Assembly (NCBI GenBank): GCA_003169975.1 | Contig: PNAA01000017.1 | Span: forward strand, 1-64,000 | Direction: 5' to 3' | Source of the DNA: Spartobacteria bacterium | Lineage (GTDB): Bacteria; Verrucomicrobiota; Verrucomicrobiia; Chthoniobacterales; UBA10450 | DNA: 64,000 bases | Part shown: one piece after another, positions 32,804 to 42,467 of the stretch | Layout of the letters: every line of letters begins with the position of its first letter | Position numbering within the stretch: the first letter of the stretch is position 1 | Notes under the pieces: generated by a model | What the model was told of the DNA's origin: nothing | What the model saw: the letters and a program-made list of their open reading frames with translations, nothing else | Databases searched by the model: none | Position numbers and translations under genes: made by a program

Positions 32804-35026
32804 CTAACGACCGAAAATCCCGCGCAGCCCGCCGTGCGATTCCGGCTTTTGCGCAAACTGCGCCGGCCAGCATTCCACGATCTCGAGCGCGAGAAAGCGG
32901 AAAAGGGTCAGGCGCGCGAACTTGATGTCGAGGCGCAGATTCTTGGAGATCTGCGCGATCGATCGAGTACCGTTAAATTGCGAGGCAAATTGCGCCTCCG
33001 CGACGGTCAGGCGCAAGTGCTGCACGCGCTCATAGCCGTCGCGGGTATAAGCCGGCACCGACGACGTCTCCTGCATCGCCTTCGCGTCCAGCTCCTGATA
33101 TTGCACAAAACGCAGCGTGCTCAGCGCCCATTGATCAATGTGATCCTCGGACGACGGGAGATCGATGAAATAAGCAGGCAACTCCTGTTGCTCGAAGGTG
33201 AACCGGACGCGATCCGTCCAGAGCTGCGAGAATAATTTCTGCCCGTAGTGCTGCACGAGCTGCAAACCCGGCTCGCGCAAGATCAGGCCCTCCTTCGCGA
33301 GGGTGATAAATAAGGGACAGCCATCCGTCATTTGCCGGGCGCGCGCGGCTTCGATCTGCGCGCGCTCGACGTTCAACAAGGTGACGGGCGCTTCTTCGCA
33401 ATAGAGGTTCGGGTTGCGCGTCGTGACAACCACCACCCGACCGTTGCGCGCCAGCAGTTCGACCGAGTCTCGCGCCCAATACGCGTGGAGGGTTCCGGTT
33501 AACTCCTGGCGGGCAATCGTCTGCAGAGCCCAGTGCAGGGAAAAGAAACTTGAGTCGCCGCAGAAATAGGCGCTGCTGGACGCAGGCCGCTCTTTCGCAT
33601 CATCGGAGGGCGCAACCGACGCTACGGGTGCCGTGAAAGGCGGCTGATGGCTCGCACTGGGTGGCACCAGATCCGTGGGCCCGGACTCCGCGGAGTGGCT
33701 GGCAGCTTCGATTGGCGGGGGCACCGGCTCGGCGAGCGGAGCTGCCGGCGGCTCCGGTTCCACGTTTCCGCCTAACGAGTAAGACGGGACCACCTTCGCG
33801 ATTGCCTGCGGCGCCGGCGAGGCAACGGGCGGGGCCAGCGACGCCTCCGCCGGCGCAACCGGCTTCATTTCGTCAGGGACGTCCCCGCTTGCCGCAAGAT
33901 AACTCCGCACCGCGTTGATGAGCGATTCCGAGGTGAACGGCTTGCTTAAAGAACCGATCACATTCGGGATGGGCTGGAGATCGCTCCCAAATCCCGACAT
34001 GTAAACCACCGGAATCTTGGCCGTGGCCGGATCGGCCACCAGTCGACGGCACACTTCGTCGCCCCTCATGTCCGGCAAAACGAAATCGAGCAGAATCAAG
34101 TCGGGCGGAGAAGAGCGACAGAAGTTCAAACCCTCCTCCGCGGTCGGCGCCGTCACCACGATAAAATTTTGTTCTTCCAAAATTTCCTTCACAAAACTGA
34201 GCAGCATCAGGCTGTCGTCGATCACCAAAACCTTATGAACGGCCGCGGCCCGCGGCGCGCGGTTGGCGACGGCATCCGACGCCGCGCTGCGCGATTCGTC
34301 CATCGTGCGCACCGCATCCATGAGCAGCACCTGCCATTCGATATTGATCGTATGCGGCGTCCCGTGCCGCACCGGCACTTCGGAAATCATGCCACCTTTC
34401 CAGTCCACGATTTCGTTAAACGCCGCCAGCCCTTCCTTGGTTGGCGTGGTGGCGTGACGCACCTGCCCGTTCTCAAAATAAACTCGCGCCTTCTCGCCGC
34501 GTGGCCCGGTAAACTCCAGCATCGAAGTCGCGCCGCTGATGCACTTGAGCTGGATGATGTCGGCGATATGCAGATCGCTCAACGTTCCTTGAAAACGCTC
34601 GCCCTCGGCCGCCTGGCTTCCCGTCGCGAGGAGCACCTCGACCAAAGTCACAAAGTCGCCCCGCGGGAATGGTTTCTCGAAAAAATGAATCGCGCCCAAA
34701 CCGGCAACCTGCTCGCGCTGCGCGGCGAAATGAATCGCCGTCAGGATGATCGCGCGGGCATCGGGATGACTCGTGCGCAGATCGTAGATGAACTCCTGCG
34801 CCAGGTCATAGGTCGCGTCCACATCGAGGACGAAAAGCGCCGGCCTTTGGTCGATGACGAGTTGCTGCGCTTCACTTAACGACTGGGCGACGGCCGAGCT
34901 CGTCCCGGGCGCTGCCTCTTCGAGGGCGGAAACGATTTCCGCGGCGACCTTCTCATCCGGTTCGAGGATCAGGACCTGTAGGCCGCGGGGTGGAGTGACG
35001 GGAGTGGTGGCGCTTGCTTCGTTCAC
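32804..35026 (-). CDS. Double-receiver DUF4388 (PATAN) regulator
   Basis: The 740-aa cytoplasmic protein contains a first receiver-like domain (~residues 15-130) with VLILEPDEK, LFVLDVDA and FFEKPF. A DUF4388/PATAN domain follows (~140-250, FQGTLSDLHIADIIQLKC). A second, canonical receiver (~264-380) has VIDDS, LILLDFVLPDMRGDEV and LSKPF. A Pro/Ala-rich linker (~385-490) precedes a second PATAN-like region. Receiver-PATAN proteins tie phosphorylation to motility, polarity or surface responses. No kinase is adjacent. The TAG stop falls in the recurring 9-mer (32802-32810). Confidence 0.75.
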   Translation of the reverse strand: MNEASATTPVTPPRGLQVLILEPDEKVAAEIVSALEEAAPGTSSAVAQSLSEAQQLVIDQRPALFVLDVDATYDLAQEFIYDLRTSHPDARAIILTAIHFAAQREQVAGLGAIHFFEKPFPRGDFVTLVEVLLATGSQAAEGERFQGTLSDLHIADIIQLKCISGATSMLEFTGPRGEKARVYFENGQVRHATTPTKEGLAAFNEIVDWKGGMISEVPVRHGTPHTINIEWQVLLMDAVRTMDESRSAASDAVANRAPRAAAVHKVLVIDDSLMLLSFVKEILEEQNFIVVTAPTAEEGLNFCRSSPPDLILLDFVLPDMRGDEVCRRLVADPATAKIPVVYMSGFGSDLQPIPNVIGSLSKPFTSESLINAVRSYLAASGDVPDEMKPVAPAEASLAPPVASPAPQAIAKVVPSYSLGGNVEPEPPAAPLAEPVPPPIEAASHSAESGPTDLVPPSASHQPPFTAPVASVAPSDDAKERPASSSAYFCGDSSFFSLHWALQTIARQELTGTLHAYWARDSVELLARNGRVVVVTTRNPNLYCEEAPVTLLNVERAQIEAARARQMTDGCPLFITLAKEGLILREPGLQLVQHYGQKLFSQLWTDRVRFTFEQQELPAYFIDLPSSEDHIDQWALSTLRFVQYQELDAKAMQETSSVPAYTRDGYERVQHLRLTVAEAQFASQFNGTRSIAQISKNLRLDIKFARLTLFRFLALEIVECWPAQFAQKPESHGGLRGIFGR

Positions 35027-35201
35027 AGTGGTGGACAGAGAGCAAGTGAAGAACCAATTCTTCGACTCTTACCGCTGTCCCGACCTAGAAATGCCTGCTG
35101 GAAGCAAAATGAAAAGTATTTTCTTCCGCAAATGAGCCGTGACTACCCGACGCAGCTCTATCGCCGCAGCGGTCGCAACCGCCGCCGACCGCGCAACGGG
35201 A

Positions 35202-35324
35202 CTAACCAGTATGCACGCCGGTCGTCACCGAGTGGCCGTTGTCCGTCCGGACCGTCGTGGAACAGCTGGAAAAAGCCGCGAGCAGGATGATCGCGCCGAG
35301 TGTGGAAAGCAGAATGGTTCGCAT
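35202..35324 (-). CDS. Mini-lipoprotein
   Basis: This 40-codon gene encodes a lipoprotein signal (MRTILLSTLGAIILLAAFSS then C21) followed by a short polar tail STTVRTDNGHSVTTGVHTG. Size and design resemble entericidin-like small lipoproteins. It sits in the gap between the AMP-ligase gene and the receiver-PATAN regulator. Confidence 0.6.
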   Translation of the reverse strand: MRTILLSTLGAIILLAAFSSCSTTVRTDNGHSVTTGVHTG

Positions 35325-35396
35325 GATGATGTGTTTGTTTTCATTACGATTCGTAAACCGCCGCCCGCGCGGGTGTCTGCCGCGCGCGATTGTTCG

Positions 35397-36800
35397 TCAT
35401 AAATTTCGGTCCGCGAAATATTCCGCCAGCTCGCGGCGGCTGATCTTCCCGCGTTCGTTGGCGGGGATCGTGGCGCGCAAGAAAATCCGCTTCGGCACCT
35501 GCCAGCCGCTGAGGTGCGCGCGACAAAATTCCAAAAGCGACGCTTCGTCCGTTTCCTCCGCCGCGACGACACAGGCGACCACTTCCTGGTTGCGCAACGA
35601 CGATGCCCTTCCAAAAACGACCGCCTGCCGGACGCCAGCGAAACTCAGGAGATGCGCCTCGACCTCGGCCGGATTGACCTTTTTCCCCGCCACGTTGATC
35701 ACATCCGAGAGGCGCCCAACGAGGCGAAGACCCGCGTCGCTCATCGTCACGAGATCGTCCGGCAGGAACGAGTCGGCGCCGAGTTTGCCCACTTCCGCTT
35801 GCGGAAAATAGCCGTCGCCCACGGCCGCGCTCCTGACCCGAACCTGGGTCGCGCCGGCGGCGGCATCGAGAGCTTGCAGCTCAACCCCGCGCAGTGCCGG
35901 CCCGACAAAACCTTCCACTTCACCCGTCGCGGCGTGGTCGTAGCAAATGCCGCCGCACTCCGACGCGCCGTAGAACGAATGAATTGCTCTGCCAAATTTC
36001 TCCCGAAACTTGCGCGCGACAGCGCAACTCAGCGGCGCGCCCGCGGAAATGCACAAACGCAGATTCGGCAGCCGCGGCGTCTCCAGCATTTCGCCGAACG
36101 CCTGGAAAAAAATCGGCGTCCCTGGAAACACGGTGGACTCGGTCCGCGCCAGATCGTCGAGCACCGCGCGCGGCATCCGGTCGCTGCTCATCGCCAGCGG
36201 CACCCCGCGAACCAACAACGGCGTGAGCAGGTTGCTGAAGCCGTAGGAATGCGACACCGGGATGACCGCGAAGTTCAAGTCCGCCGCGGTGATTCCCATC
36301 GTGTCGCAAATCTGCACCGCATCCGCGAGCAGTTGCGCACTGCGGAAACGAATCGCCCGCGGCGCCGCGGTCGTCCCGGAAGTGAGCTTGAGCAAGACCG
36401 GAACGTGCTCGCCCCACTCGATCGCGCCGGCAGCAGCGAGCCGCGCCATCGGCTGCTCCGGAGTGGTCATCAGCCCGGCTACGCGGCAGGTATTTAACGC
36501 CGCGGCCCGTTCCTGCTCGCTCATCGTCTGCTCGAGGGGCAGCGCTACGATGCCACGCCGCAGACAAGCCAGGAAAAGCGCCGGCCAATGCGCGTGATTT
36601 CCGATTTGGATCGCGACGATCTCGCCAGCTTCGAACGCCTGCAACCCCCCGCCCACTGTTCCGAGGCGCCGGCTGCATTCCTCGATCTCTCCGAAGCGGG
36701 CGAGCACGCTACGCTGCCTGTCGAATAGCGCCGGCTCATCCCGCTGCCGCGCCAGCGTCTGCTCCCAGGCCGTGAGCAAGGGATCGCCGGTTTTCATCAC
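35397..36800 (-). CDS. AMP-binding acyl-CoA synthetase/ligase
   Basis: The 467-aa ANL-superfamily enzyme has a P-loop [24 protein letters not shown] (motif A5), [20 protein letters not shown] (hinge region) and the C-terminal catalytic lysine in [11 protein letters not shown]. It activates a carboxylate as acyl-adenylate, usually then to CoA or a carrier. The substrate cannot be told. It is divergent from rpmE, 47 bases away. Confidence 0.85.
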   Translation of the reverse strand: MMKTGDPLLTAWEQTLARQRDEPALFDRQRSVLARFGEIEECSRRLGTVGGGLQAFEAGEIVAIQIGNHAHWPALFLACLRRGIVALPLEQTMSEQERAAALNTCRVAGLMTTPEQPMARLAAAGAIEWGEHVPVLLKLTSGTTAAPRAIRFRSAQLLADAVQICDTMGITAADLNFAVIPVSHSYGFSNLLTPLLVRGVPLAMSSDRMPRAVLDDLARTESTVFPGTPIFFQAFGEMLETPRLPNLRLCISAGAPLSCAVARKFREKFGRAIHSFYGASECGGICYDHAATGEVEGFVGPALRGVELQALDAAAGATQVRVRSAAVGDGYFPQAEVGKLGADSFLPDDLVTMSDAGLRLVGRLSDVINVAGKKVNPAEVEAHLLSFAGVRQAVVFGRASSLRNQEVVACVVAAEETDEASLLEFCRAHLSGWQVPKRIFLRATIPANERGKISRRELAEYFADRNL

Positions 36801-36847
36801 TTGCGACCAGCTCCTTCCGCGGCTACTGTGCCGACTCTTTTTCCAAT

Positions 36848-37081
36848 ATGAAAACGGACATTCATCCTGACTACAACGAGACGGAAATTAGCTGCGCTTG
36901 CGGCGCGGTCTATCATACCCGCTCGACGCGCCGGGACATTAAAATCGGCATCTGTGCCGCCTGCCATCCGTTTTTCACCGGCGAACAGAAGTTCGTCGAC
37001 ACCGCGGGCCGGGTCGAGAAATTCGCCCGCCGCTACGGCAGCACCAAGGCAACCCGCGCCGGCGCCGCCAAAAAAGCTTAG
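36848..37081 (+). CDS. rpmE: Ribosomal protein L31 (zinc form)
   Basis: The 77-aa L31 begins [20 protein letters not shown]16, C18, C36 and C39 (SCACG and ICAACHPF) make the zinc ribbon of the zinc-requiring paralogue. It precedes prfA by 58 bases; that gap contains one recurring 9-mer at 37090-37098. Confidence 0.93.
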   Translation: MKTDIHPDYNETEISCACGAVYHTRSTRRDIKIGICAACHPFFTGEQKFVDTAGRVEKFARRYGSTKATRAGAAKKA

Positions 37082-37139
37082 CTGATTTCGCCTAACGAAC
37101 GGTGATTGCGCCCCCGGCGCGCAGTCGCCGTTTTTGTTT

Positions 37140-38219
37140 ATGGACTTTCAATCCCTCATCGAGCGCAAACGCGAACGCTTCCAGCAACTGGAAAGCGAGA
37201 TCGCCGATCCGAACCTTTTCGCTAATCGGAAGCGGGCCAGCGACACGATGCGCGAGCATGCGTCGATCAAGGGTTTGCTCGCGAAATGGGAGGAACTCGT
37301 GACCGCGCGGCGGCAGTTGGAAGACAACCGCGGGCTGGCCGCGTCGGCCGATGGCGACCTCGCGCAACTGGCCCAGGAAGAAATCCCGACGCTCGAAAAG
37401 CGGGTCGCCGATCTCGAGTTCGACGTGCAGATCGCGCTGCTGCCACCGGATGAAAATGACGACCGCGACGCGATCGTGGAAATCCGCGCCGGCACCGGCG
37501 GGAGCGAAGCCGCCATCTTCGCAGCCGACCTTTATCGCATGTACAACCGCTATGCGGAAACGGCCGGGTTAAAAATCGAAGACCTCGAATCGAGCCCGTC
37601 CGAGCTCGGCGGTTTGAAGGAAACCATCTTCAAGGTTTCGGGCGAATCGGTTTTCCGCAAGCTGCGTTACGAGAGCGGTGTCCATCGGGTGCAACGCGTG
37701 CCCGCGACCGAAGCCCAGGGCCGCATCCACACTTCCACCGCGACCGTCGCCGTCCTGCCCGAAGCCGAGGAAGTCGATTTCGAACTCAAACCGGAAGATC
37801 TCCGGATCGAAGTCTGCCGCGCCGGTGGCCCCGGTGGTCAGGGCGTGAACACGACCGATTCCGCGGTCCAGGTGATGTACATCCCGACCGGCCGCATCGT
37901 TCGCTGCCAGGATGGCCGCAGCCAGCAGAAGAACAAGGAAAAGGCGCTCAGCATCCTGCGCGCGCGGCTGCTCGAGGACAAAAAACGGGAGGAGGAAGCG
38001 AAATATTCCGCCACCCGCAAAAGCCAGATCGGTTCCGGCGGACGCGAAGAAAAGATCCGCACCTACAACTTCCCGCAAAACCGGATCACCGACCACCGCA
38101 TTGGGCTCACGCTCTATAATCTCGACCGCATGATGGAGGGCGATTTGAACGAAATGATCAGCGTTCTCCAGCACGCCGACCTCGAGCAGCGGCTGAAGGA
38201 ATCGTCGATTTCTGGCTAA
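37140..38219 (+). CDS. prfA: Peptide chain release factor 1
   Basis: The 359-aa RF1 has an N-terminal helical domain, the stop-reading PAT motif in RVPATEAQGRIHTS and the catalytic GGQ at about 232-234 (GPGGQGVN). It releases peptides at UAA and UAG. I chose the ATG at 37140 over an in-frame TTG six bases earlier. The methyltransferase for its GGQ glutamine, prmC, lies two genes downstream. Confidence 0.95.
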   Translation: MDFQSLIERKRERFQQLESEIADPNLFANRKRASDTMREHASIKGLLAKWEELVTARRQLEDNRGLAASADGDLAQLAQEEIPTLEKRVADLEFDVQIALLPPDENDDRDAIVEIRAGTGGSEAAIFAADLYRMYNRYAETAGLKIEDLESSPSELGGLKETIFKVSGESVFRKLRYESGVHRVQRVPATEAQGRIHTSTATVAVLPEAEEVDFELKPEDLRIEVCRAGGPGGQGVNTTDSAVQVMYIPTGRIVRCQDGRSQQKNKEKALSILRARLLEDKKREEEAKYSATRKSQIGSGGREEKIRTYNFPQNRITDHRIGLTLYNLDRMMEGDLNEMISVLQHADLEQRLKESSISG

Positions 38220-38300
38220 GCGCTTGCGGGGTCATCGTCACGTTCGTCGTCTACCTGGCGCCCAATGGTAAGAGATTGACCTATTTAGTAGGATGCGTCG

Positions 38301-39899
38301 ATGTCTGGCATACTCTTCGATTACCTGTTGCTACTGTGGGTGCTGGTGTCGATCCTCGTGATCGGCGTCGCCTTCTGCCATCGCTTTGCTCGCCTGGCGG
38401 GGATTGAATTGATCGGATACGGACTGGGCGCGGGAGTCCTTTTCCACGGGTTGCTCGGACTACTAATTGCCCTTGACCGCCATCTCCGCCATTACGTCGT
38501 TTTTCTGACCATCGTTTGCGCTGCTACAGCGATCGGCTACCTCATCCGCCACCGAGTGTGGACTGAGTTGACGAATTCGCTCACCCGATCACTCCGGTTA
38601 TCGCTCTTTCTTTGGCTCGTTTTTCTCGGCCTCTGCGTAGCGCTCGTGCATGTCGAGGTTCGATGGCCGGCCGAACTCCAAGATGGCCAGTACATCTTCA
38701 AGCAGCACAGCTTGAACGTGAAAATCCAGTACCTGACCGCGCTGCCCGCCGATAACTACATCGCTTACACCGTAACCGAGTTTTTCAACCGTAACATTTC
38801 CTTTAAGAAAGTTCGACCCATTCTGCCCGCCAATGAAGTAAGCAATCGAACTATTCTCATGTCTTTGGTTGCTTTGCCGTTTCGAACCGCCTTGAGCTGG
38901 GGACAGCGCGGGGTGAAGGATGTGGGGACGTTTCATTACGTCGGACATCTGTGGCCCGATGTCGAAAAACTGAACGAGGACAATTCTTTCGAGCAGTTCC
39001 TGATCGTTGGAATTTTTCTAAATTCGCTGCTCCTGGTGGGACTGCTGGTCCTGTTCTCGAACTTCGATTCGCCTAATACCCTCCCGGTGGCGGCGCTTCT
39101 TTTCGTCACGAGCCCCTACTTCATCGGTCAGACGATTTTCACCTGGCCCAAAGCAATGGCGGGGTTTTTTATTGTCTTGTCCTGGAATTCGATCCGCCGC
39201 CAACACGACGCGAAGGTTGTCGCCCTGTGTCTAGCCCTGGCTTTCCACTCTCATCCGTCCAGCATCGCGGTGGCCGTCAGTATAGGCCTGTGGTATGCGC
39301 TCAAAGCATGGCGGGAGAAGAGCGGCTTCAAATCTGCGCTTGAGTATGCCGGCGTCTTTGTTCTCGCGATCCTTCCCTGGGAGGTCTGGACCGGGATGGT
39401 TCTAAAGATTCCTTCGAATATGTTCGCGCAGAACTTTGCCGGCGCCGGCACGGCGGAAGCGCTGGCTTCTCCGATTAACTTCATTTGGATTCGCGCTGCA
39501 AACGCCTTTACCACGCTGACTCCGGTCATGTTTGTCATTTATCCATTTGAACCGGAGAGTGTGGTGGGCTACGCTACGACCAGCCTTCCGACAGTGGTGG
39601 GATTGTTTCTCATCGGGTTCGCGGTCCTTGAATGCATCAGGCTGGCAACCACCGAGCGCATGTTAGTCTGGCATGGCCTGATCATTCCGGCGGCGGTCAT
39701 TTTGGCGCTCTATAGTTGTCGCGCGATTCCTGTGCTTCATGGATGGCAGTCGATCGTCGGCGTTCTCATGTTCCTGGCCGTGCTGAGAATGCGCAGGACC
39801 TGTCGGCCATCTACCTTTAGACTTATTGTTCTCCTGCAGCTCATGTGCAACCTCGCTGTCTTGTCGCTGCGCGGCGCGGTCGTCGGCGCGCATCTTTGA
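38301..39899 (+). CDS. Polytopic membrane protein, possible glycosyltransferase
   Basis: The 532-aa protein has about 11 hydrophobic segments and a soluble loop near residues 110-220 (VEVRWPAELQDGQYIFKQHSLNVKIQY). The layout recalls GT-C/PMT-like glycosyltransferases, but no catalytic acidic motif is certain. It interrupts the usual prfA-prmC order. It contains none of the recurring 9-mers that are dense on both sides, suggesting insertion. The role is unknown. Confidence 0.6.
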   Translation: MSGILFDYLLLLWVLVSILVIGVAFCHRFARLAGIELIGYGLGAGVLFHGLLGLLIALDRHLRHYVVFLTIVCAATAIGYLIRHRVWTELTNSLTRSLRLSLFLWLVFLGLCVALVHVEVRWPAELQDGQYIFKQHSLNVKIQYLTALPADNYIAYTVTEFFNRNISFKKVRPILPANEVSNRTILMSLVALPFRTALSWGQRGVKDVGTFHYVGHLWPDVEKLNEDNSFEQFLIVGIFLNSLLLVGLLVLFSNFDSPNTLPVAALLFVTSPYFIGQTIFTWPKAMAGFFIVLSWNSIRRQHDAKVVALCLALAFHSHPSSIAVAVSIGLWYALKAWREKSGFKSALEYAGVFVLAILPWEVWTGMVLKIPSNMFAQNFAGAGTAEALASPINFIWIRAANAFTTLTPVMFVIYPFEPESVVGYATTSLPTVVGLFLIGFAVLECIRLATTERMLVWHGLIIPAAVILALYSCRAIPVLHGWQSIVGVLMFLAVLRMRRTCRPSTFRLIVLLQLMCNLAVLSLRGAVVGAHL

Positions 39900-39938
39900 G
39901 AGGCGGGTATCCCAAAGCAGGATCGCATCACGCGTCAG

Positions 39939-40775
39939 ATGAATGTTCTCGAAGTGCTTCAGTCGACGAGCGCGTATTTTAAGAAGCGCGATATCGAGAG
40001 CCCCCGGTTGAATGCCGAGCACCTGCTCGCGCACGTGCTAGGCCGGAAACGCATCGAGCTTTACCTCGACTTCGAGCGCCCGCTCTCCGAGCCGGAACTC
40101 GCGCCCCTGCGCGAACTCGTTAGGCGCCGCGGCCAGGGCGAGCCGCTCCAACATCTTCTCGGCACGGTCGAATTCGCCGACCATGTCTTTGTCAGCGACA
40201 AACGCGCTCTCATCCCGCGCCCCGAAACCGAGCAACTGGTCGAATATCTGTGCGACCTCGCCTGGACGGAGAATCCGCGCATCCTCGATGTCGGGACCGG
40301 CAGCGGTGTTATCGTGCTCTCGCTCGCGGCCCGTTTTCCCTCCGCGGAATTGCATGCGGTCGATCTCTCCCCGGATGCCCTCGCCCTGGCTCGTGAAAAT
40401 GCAGACCGCCTCGGGATTGCAGACCGAATCCATTTCATGCAAGGTCATTTGCTCGAAGCGATCGAGGGCACTTTCGATTTAATCGTCGCCAACCTTCCCT
40501 ATGTCGCCGCGAGCGAAGCGGCGCAGCTCGCACCCGAAGTGCGCCACGATCCGCCCGTGGCACTTTTTGGCGGGGCGGCTGGCGACGAACTGCTCCGCGA
40601 ACTCATCGCCACCGCGCCGCCGTATTTGCGGCCGGGCGGCCTGCTCGCACTCGAGATCGGCGTCGATCAACAAAATGCGCTCTGCGACTTTCTCGAGGCG
40701 AAAAATTACCACGACATTTGTTCGAAAAAGGACTATGCAGGGACCCCACGTTTCCTCTTCGCGCGGTATGGATAA
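39939..40775 (+). CDS. prmC: Release-factor glutamine methyltransferase
   Basis: The 278-aa enzyme has an N-terminal helical domain (VLQSTSAYFKKRDIESPRLNAEHLL), the SAM loop ILDVGTGSGVIVLSLA, AVDLSPDALALARENA and the active-site motif NLPY at N185. The usual motif is NPPY; one proline is leucine here. It methylates the GGQ glutamine of RF1/RF2. It overlaps murA by 8 bases. Confidence 0.9.
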   Translation: MNVLEVLQSTSAYFKKRDIESPRLNAEHLLAHVLGRKRIELYLDFERPLSEPELAPLRELVRRRGQGEPLQHLLGTVEFADHVFVSDKRALIPRPETEQLVEYLCDLAWTENPRILDVGTGSGVIVLSLAARFPSAELHAVDLSPDALALARENADRLGIADRIHFMQGHLLEAIEGTFDLIVANLPYVAASEAAQLAPEVRHDPPVALFGGAAGDELLRELIATAPPYLRPGGLLALEIGVDQQNALCDFLEAKNYHDICSKKDYAGTPRFLFARYG

Positions 40776-42030
40776 GATTCTTGTTCACGGCGGTTATCCG
40801 CTCTCCGGATCGATCAAGATCAGCGGCTCGAAAAACTCCGCGCTGCCGATCATCGCCGCGACTTTGCTCACGCCCGACCCGTGCGTGCTGCGCCGTGTCC
40901 CCGACCTGAGCGACACGAATTACATGCTCCAGATCCTGATGCATCTCGGGGCCGAAGTGGAGCGGGCCAGCGGCACGGTAACGGTGAAGGCGGAGAAGGT
41001 AAACTCGGTTGCGCCCTATGAAGTGGTGCGCAAAATGCGGGCCTCGGTCTGCGTTCTCGGGCCATTGTTAGGCCGGTGCAAGGAGGCGACTGTCTCGCTC
41101 CCCGGCGGCTGCGTCATCGGGGATCGCCCGATCGATTTGCATCTCAAGGGTTTTGAAGCACTCGGCGCGGCGGTCCGGGTGGAAAACGGCAACGTCAAGG
41201 TCTTTGCTCCCAAGCTCACCGGCGCGGTGGTCAATCTGCAGGGCAAATTCGGGCCGACCGTTCTCGGCACGGACAACGTCATGATGGCGGCGGTTCTGGC
41301 GGAAGGCGTGACCGTGATCGAGGGCGCCGCGACCGAACCGGAAGTGTGCGACCTGGCCGATTTCCTGAACAAGATGGGCGCGAAAATCGAGGGGGCAGGC
41401 ACGCGCCGCATCATTATTGAAGGCGTGAAAGAACTGCACGGCGCCGAGCACGACATTATTCCGGACCGCATCGAGACCGGCACATTCTTGGTCGCGGGCG
41501 CGATCTGCGGCCGCGGGATCACGCTGCATCGGGTCCGGCCCGAGCACGTCATTTCGGTGACCACGGCCCTGGCGCAATCGGGCTTTAACGTGGCGACGAC
41601 GGCAAACTCGATTTCGGTCTCGCCCAATGGCGCCCACACCAAACCGCTGGAGTTAACGACCCAGCCGTATCCCGGTTTCCCGACCGATATGCAGGCGCAA
41701 ATGTGCGCGCTCCTCGCCACGACCGAAGGGACCAGCGTGATCACCGAAAAAGTTTTCCCGCAGCGTTACATGCACGTTGCGGAGTTGAAGCGCATGGGCG
41801 CACAGGTCGAGATTGAGGGCGCGACTGCGGTCATCCAGGGAGTCGAGCGCCTCTACGGCGCGCCGGTGATGGCGAGCGATCTGCGCGCTTCCGCGGCGCT
41901 CGTCCTCGCCGGCCTGAAAGCTGATGGCGTGACCGAGATTCGCCGCGTCTATCACATCGACCGTGGCTACGAACATCTCGATGAAAAACTGAGCGAGCTT
42001 GGCGCGCACATCGAACGTGTGAAAGAATAA
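40768..42030 (+). CDS. murA: UDP-N-acetylglucosamine 1-carboxyvinyltransferase
   Basis: The 420-aa MurA has the N-terminal loop GGYPLSGSIKISGSKNSALPI with the catalytic lysine and the flexible loop PGGC with Cys at residue 115, the classic fosfomycin-sensitive form. It transfers enolpyruvate to UDP-GlcNAc, the first step of peptidoglycan synthesis. The ATG at 40768 lies within the end of prmC. A 4-base gap leads to the DUF4870 gene. Confidence 0.95.
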   Translation: MDKILVHGGYPLSGSIKISGSKNSALPIIAATLLTPDPCVLRRVPDLSDTNYMLQILMHLGAEVERASGTVTVKAEKVNSVAPYEVVRKMRASVCVLGPLLGRCKEATVSLPGGCVIGDRPIDLHLKGFEALGAAVRVENGNVKVFAPKLTGAVVNLQGKFGPTVLGTDNVMMAAVLAEGVTVIEGAATEPEVCDLADFLNKMGAKIEGAGTRRIIIEGVKELHGAEHDIIPDRIETGTFLVAGAICGRGITLHRVRPEHVISVTTALAQSGFNVATTANSISVSPNGAHTKPLELTTQPYPGFPTDMQAQMCALLATTEGTSVITEKVFPQRYMHVAELKRMGAQVEIEGATAVIQGVERLYGAPVMASDLRASAALVLAGLKADGVTEIRRVYHIDRGYEHLDEKLSELGAHIERVKE

Positions 42031-42034
42031 CCGC

Positions 42035-42412
42035 ATGGAAACGACACCACCACCACTGCCGATCCCGGTCACGCCCTCCAACACTCGCACCTGGACTGTT
42101 CTCTGCCATGCCAGTGCGCTGCTGGGCCTCTTCTTTCATTTTCTCGGCCATATTTTCGGGCCGCTCATCGTCTGGCTGCTCAAACGCGGCGATGCTCCGG
42201 AGATCGACGCCCATGGCAAGGAGTCGCTCAACTTCCAGCTCTCGATGCTGATCTACGACGCCGTCGCATTCATCCTTTGCTTCGTCCTGATCGGAATTCC
42301 GATTCTGATCGTCCTCTGGGTGCTCAATACGGTTCTGGTCATCGTCGCCTCGATCAAAGCGAGCGAAGGGCAGCTTTACCGTTATCCCCTAACGATTCGG
42401 TTTGTCAATTAG
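42035..42412 (+). CDS. DUF4870 membrane protein
   Basis: The 125-aa protein has a proline-rich N terminus and the DUF4870/Tic20-like core: LCHASALLGLFFHFLGHIFGPLIVWLLKR, HGKESLNFQLSMLIY and a third helix pair. Function is unknown. It is four bases after murA, probably co-transcribed. Confidence 0.8.
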   Translation: METTPPPLPIPVTPSNTRTWTVLCHASALLGLFFHFLGHIFGPLIVWLLKRGDAPEIDAHGKESLNFQLSMLIYDAVAFILCFVLIGIPILIVLWVLNTVLVIVASIKASEGQLYRYPLTIRFVN

Positions 42413-42467
42413 TGGAGCGCCGACCTGGACCTGCGGCTAGTCTCTCGCTGTCGACAGAGCGAAATGT

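Noticed and set aside
32528-33235. 235-codon plus-strand frame opposite the receiver-PATAN gene
   Set aside because: It is a mirror frame of a well-supported gene with receiver motifs, and its own sequence has no family features.
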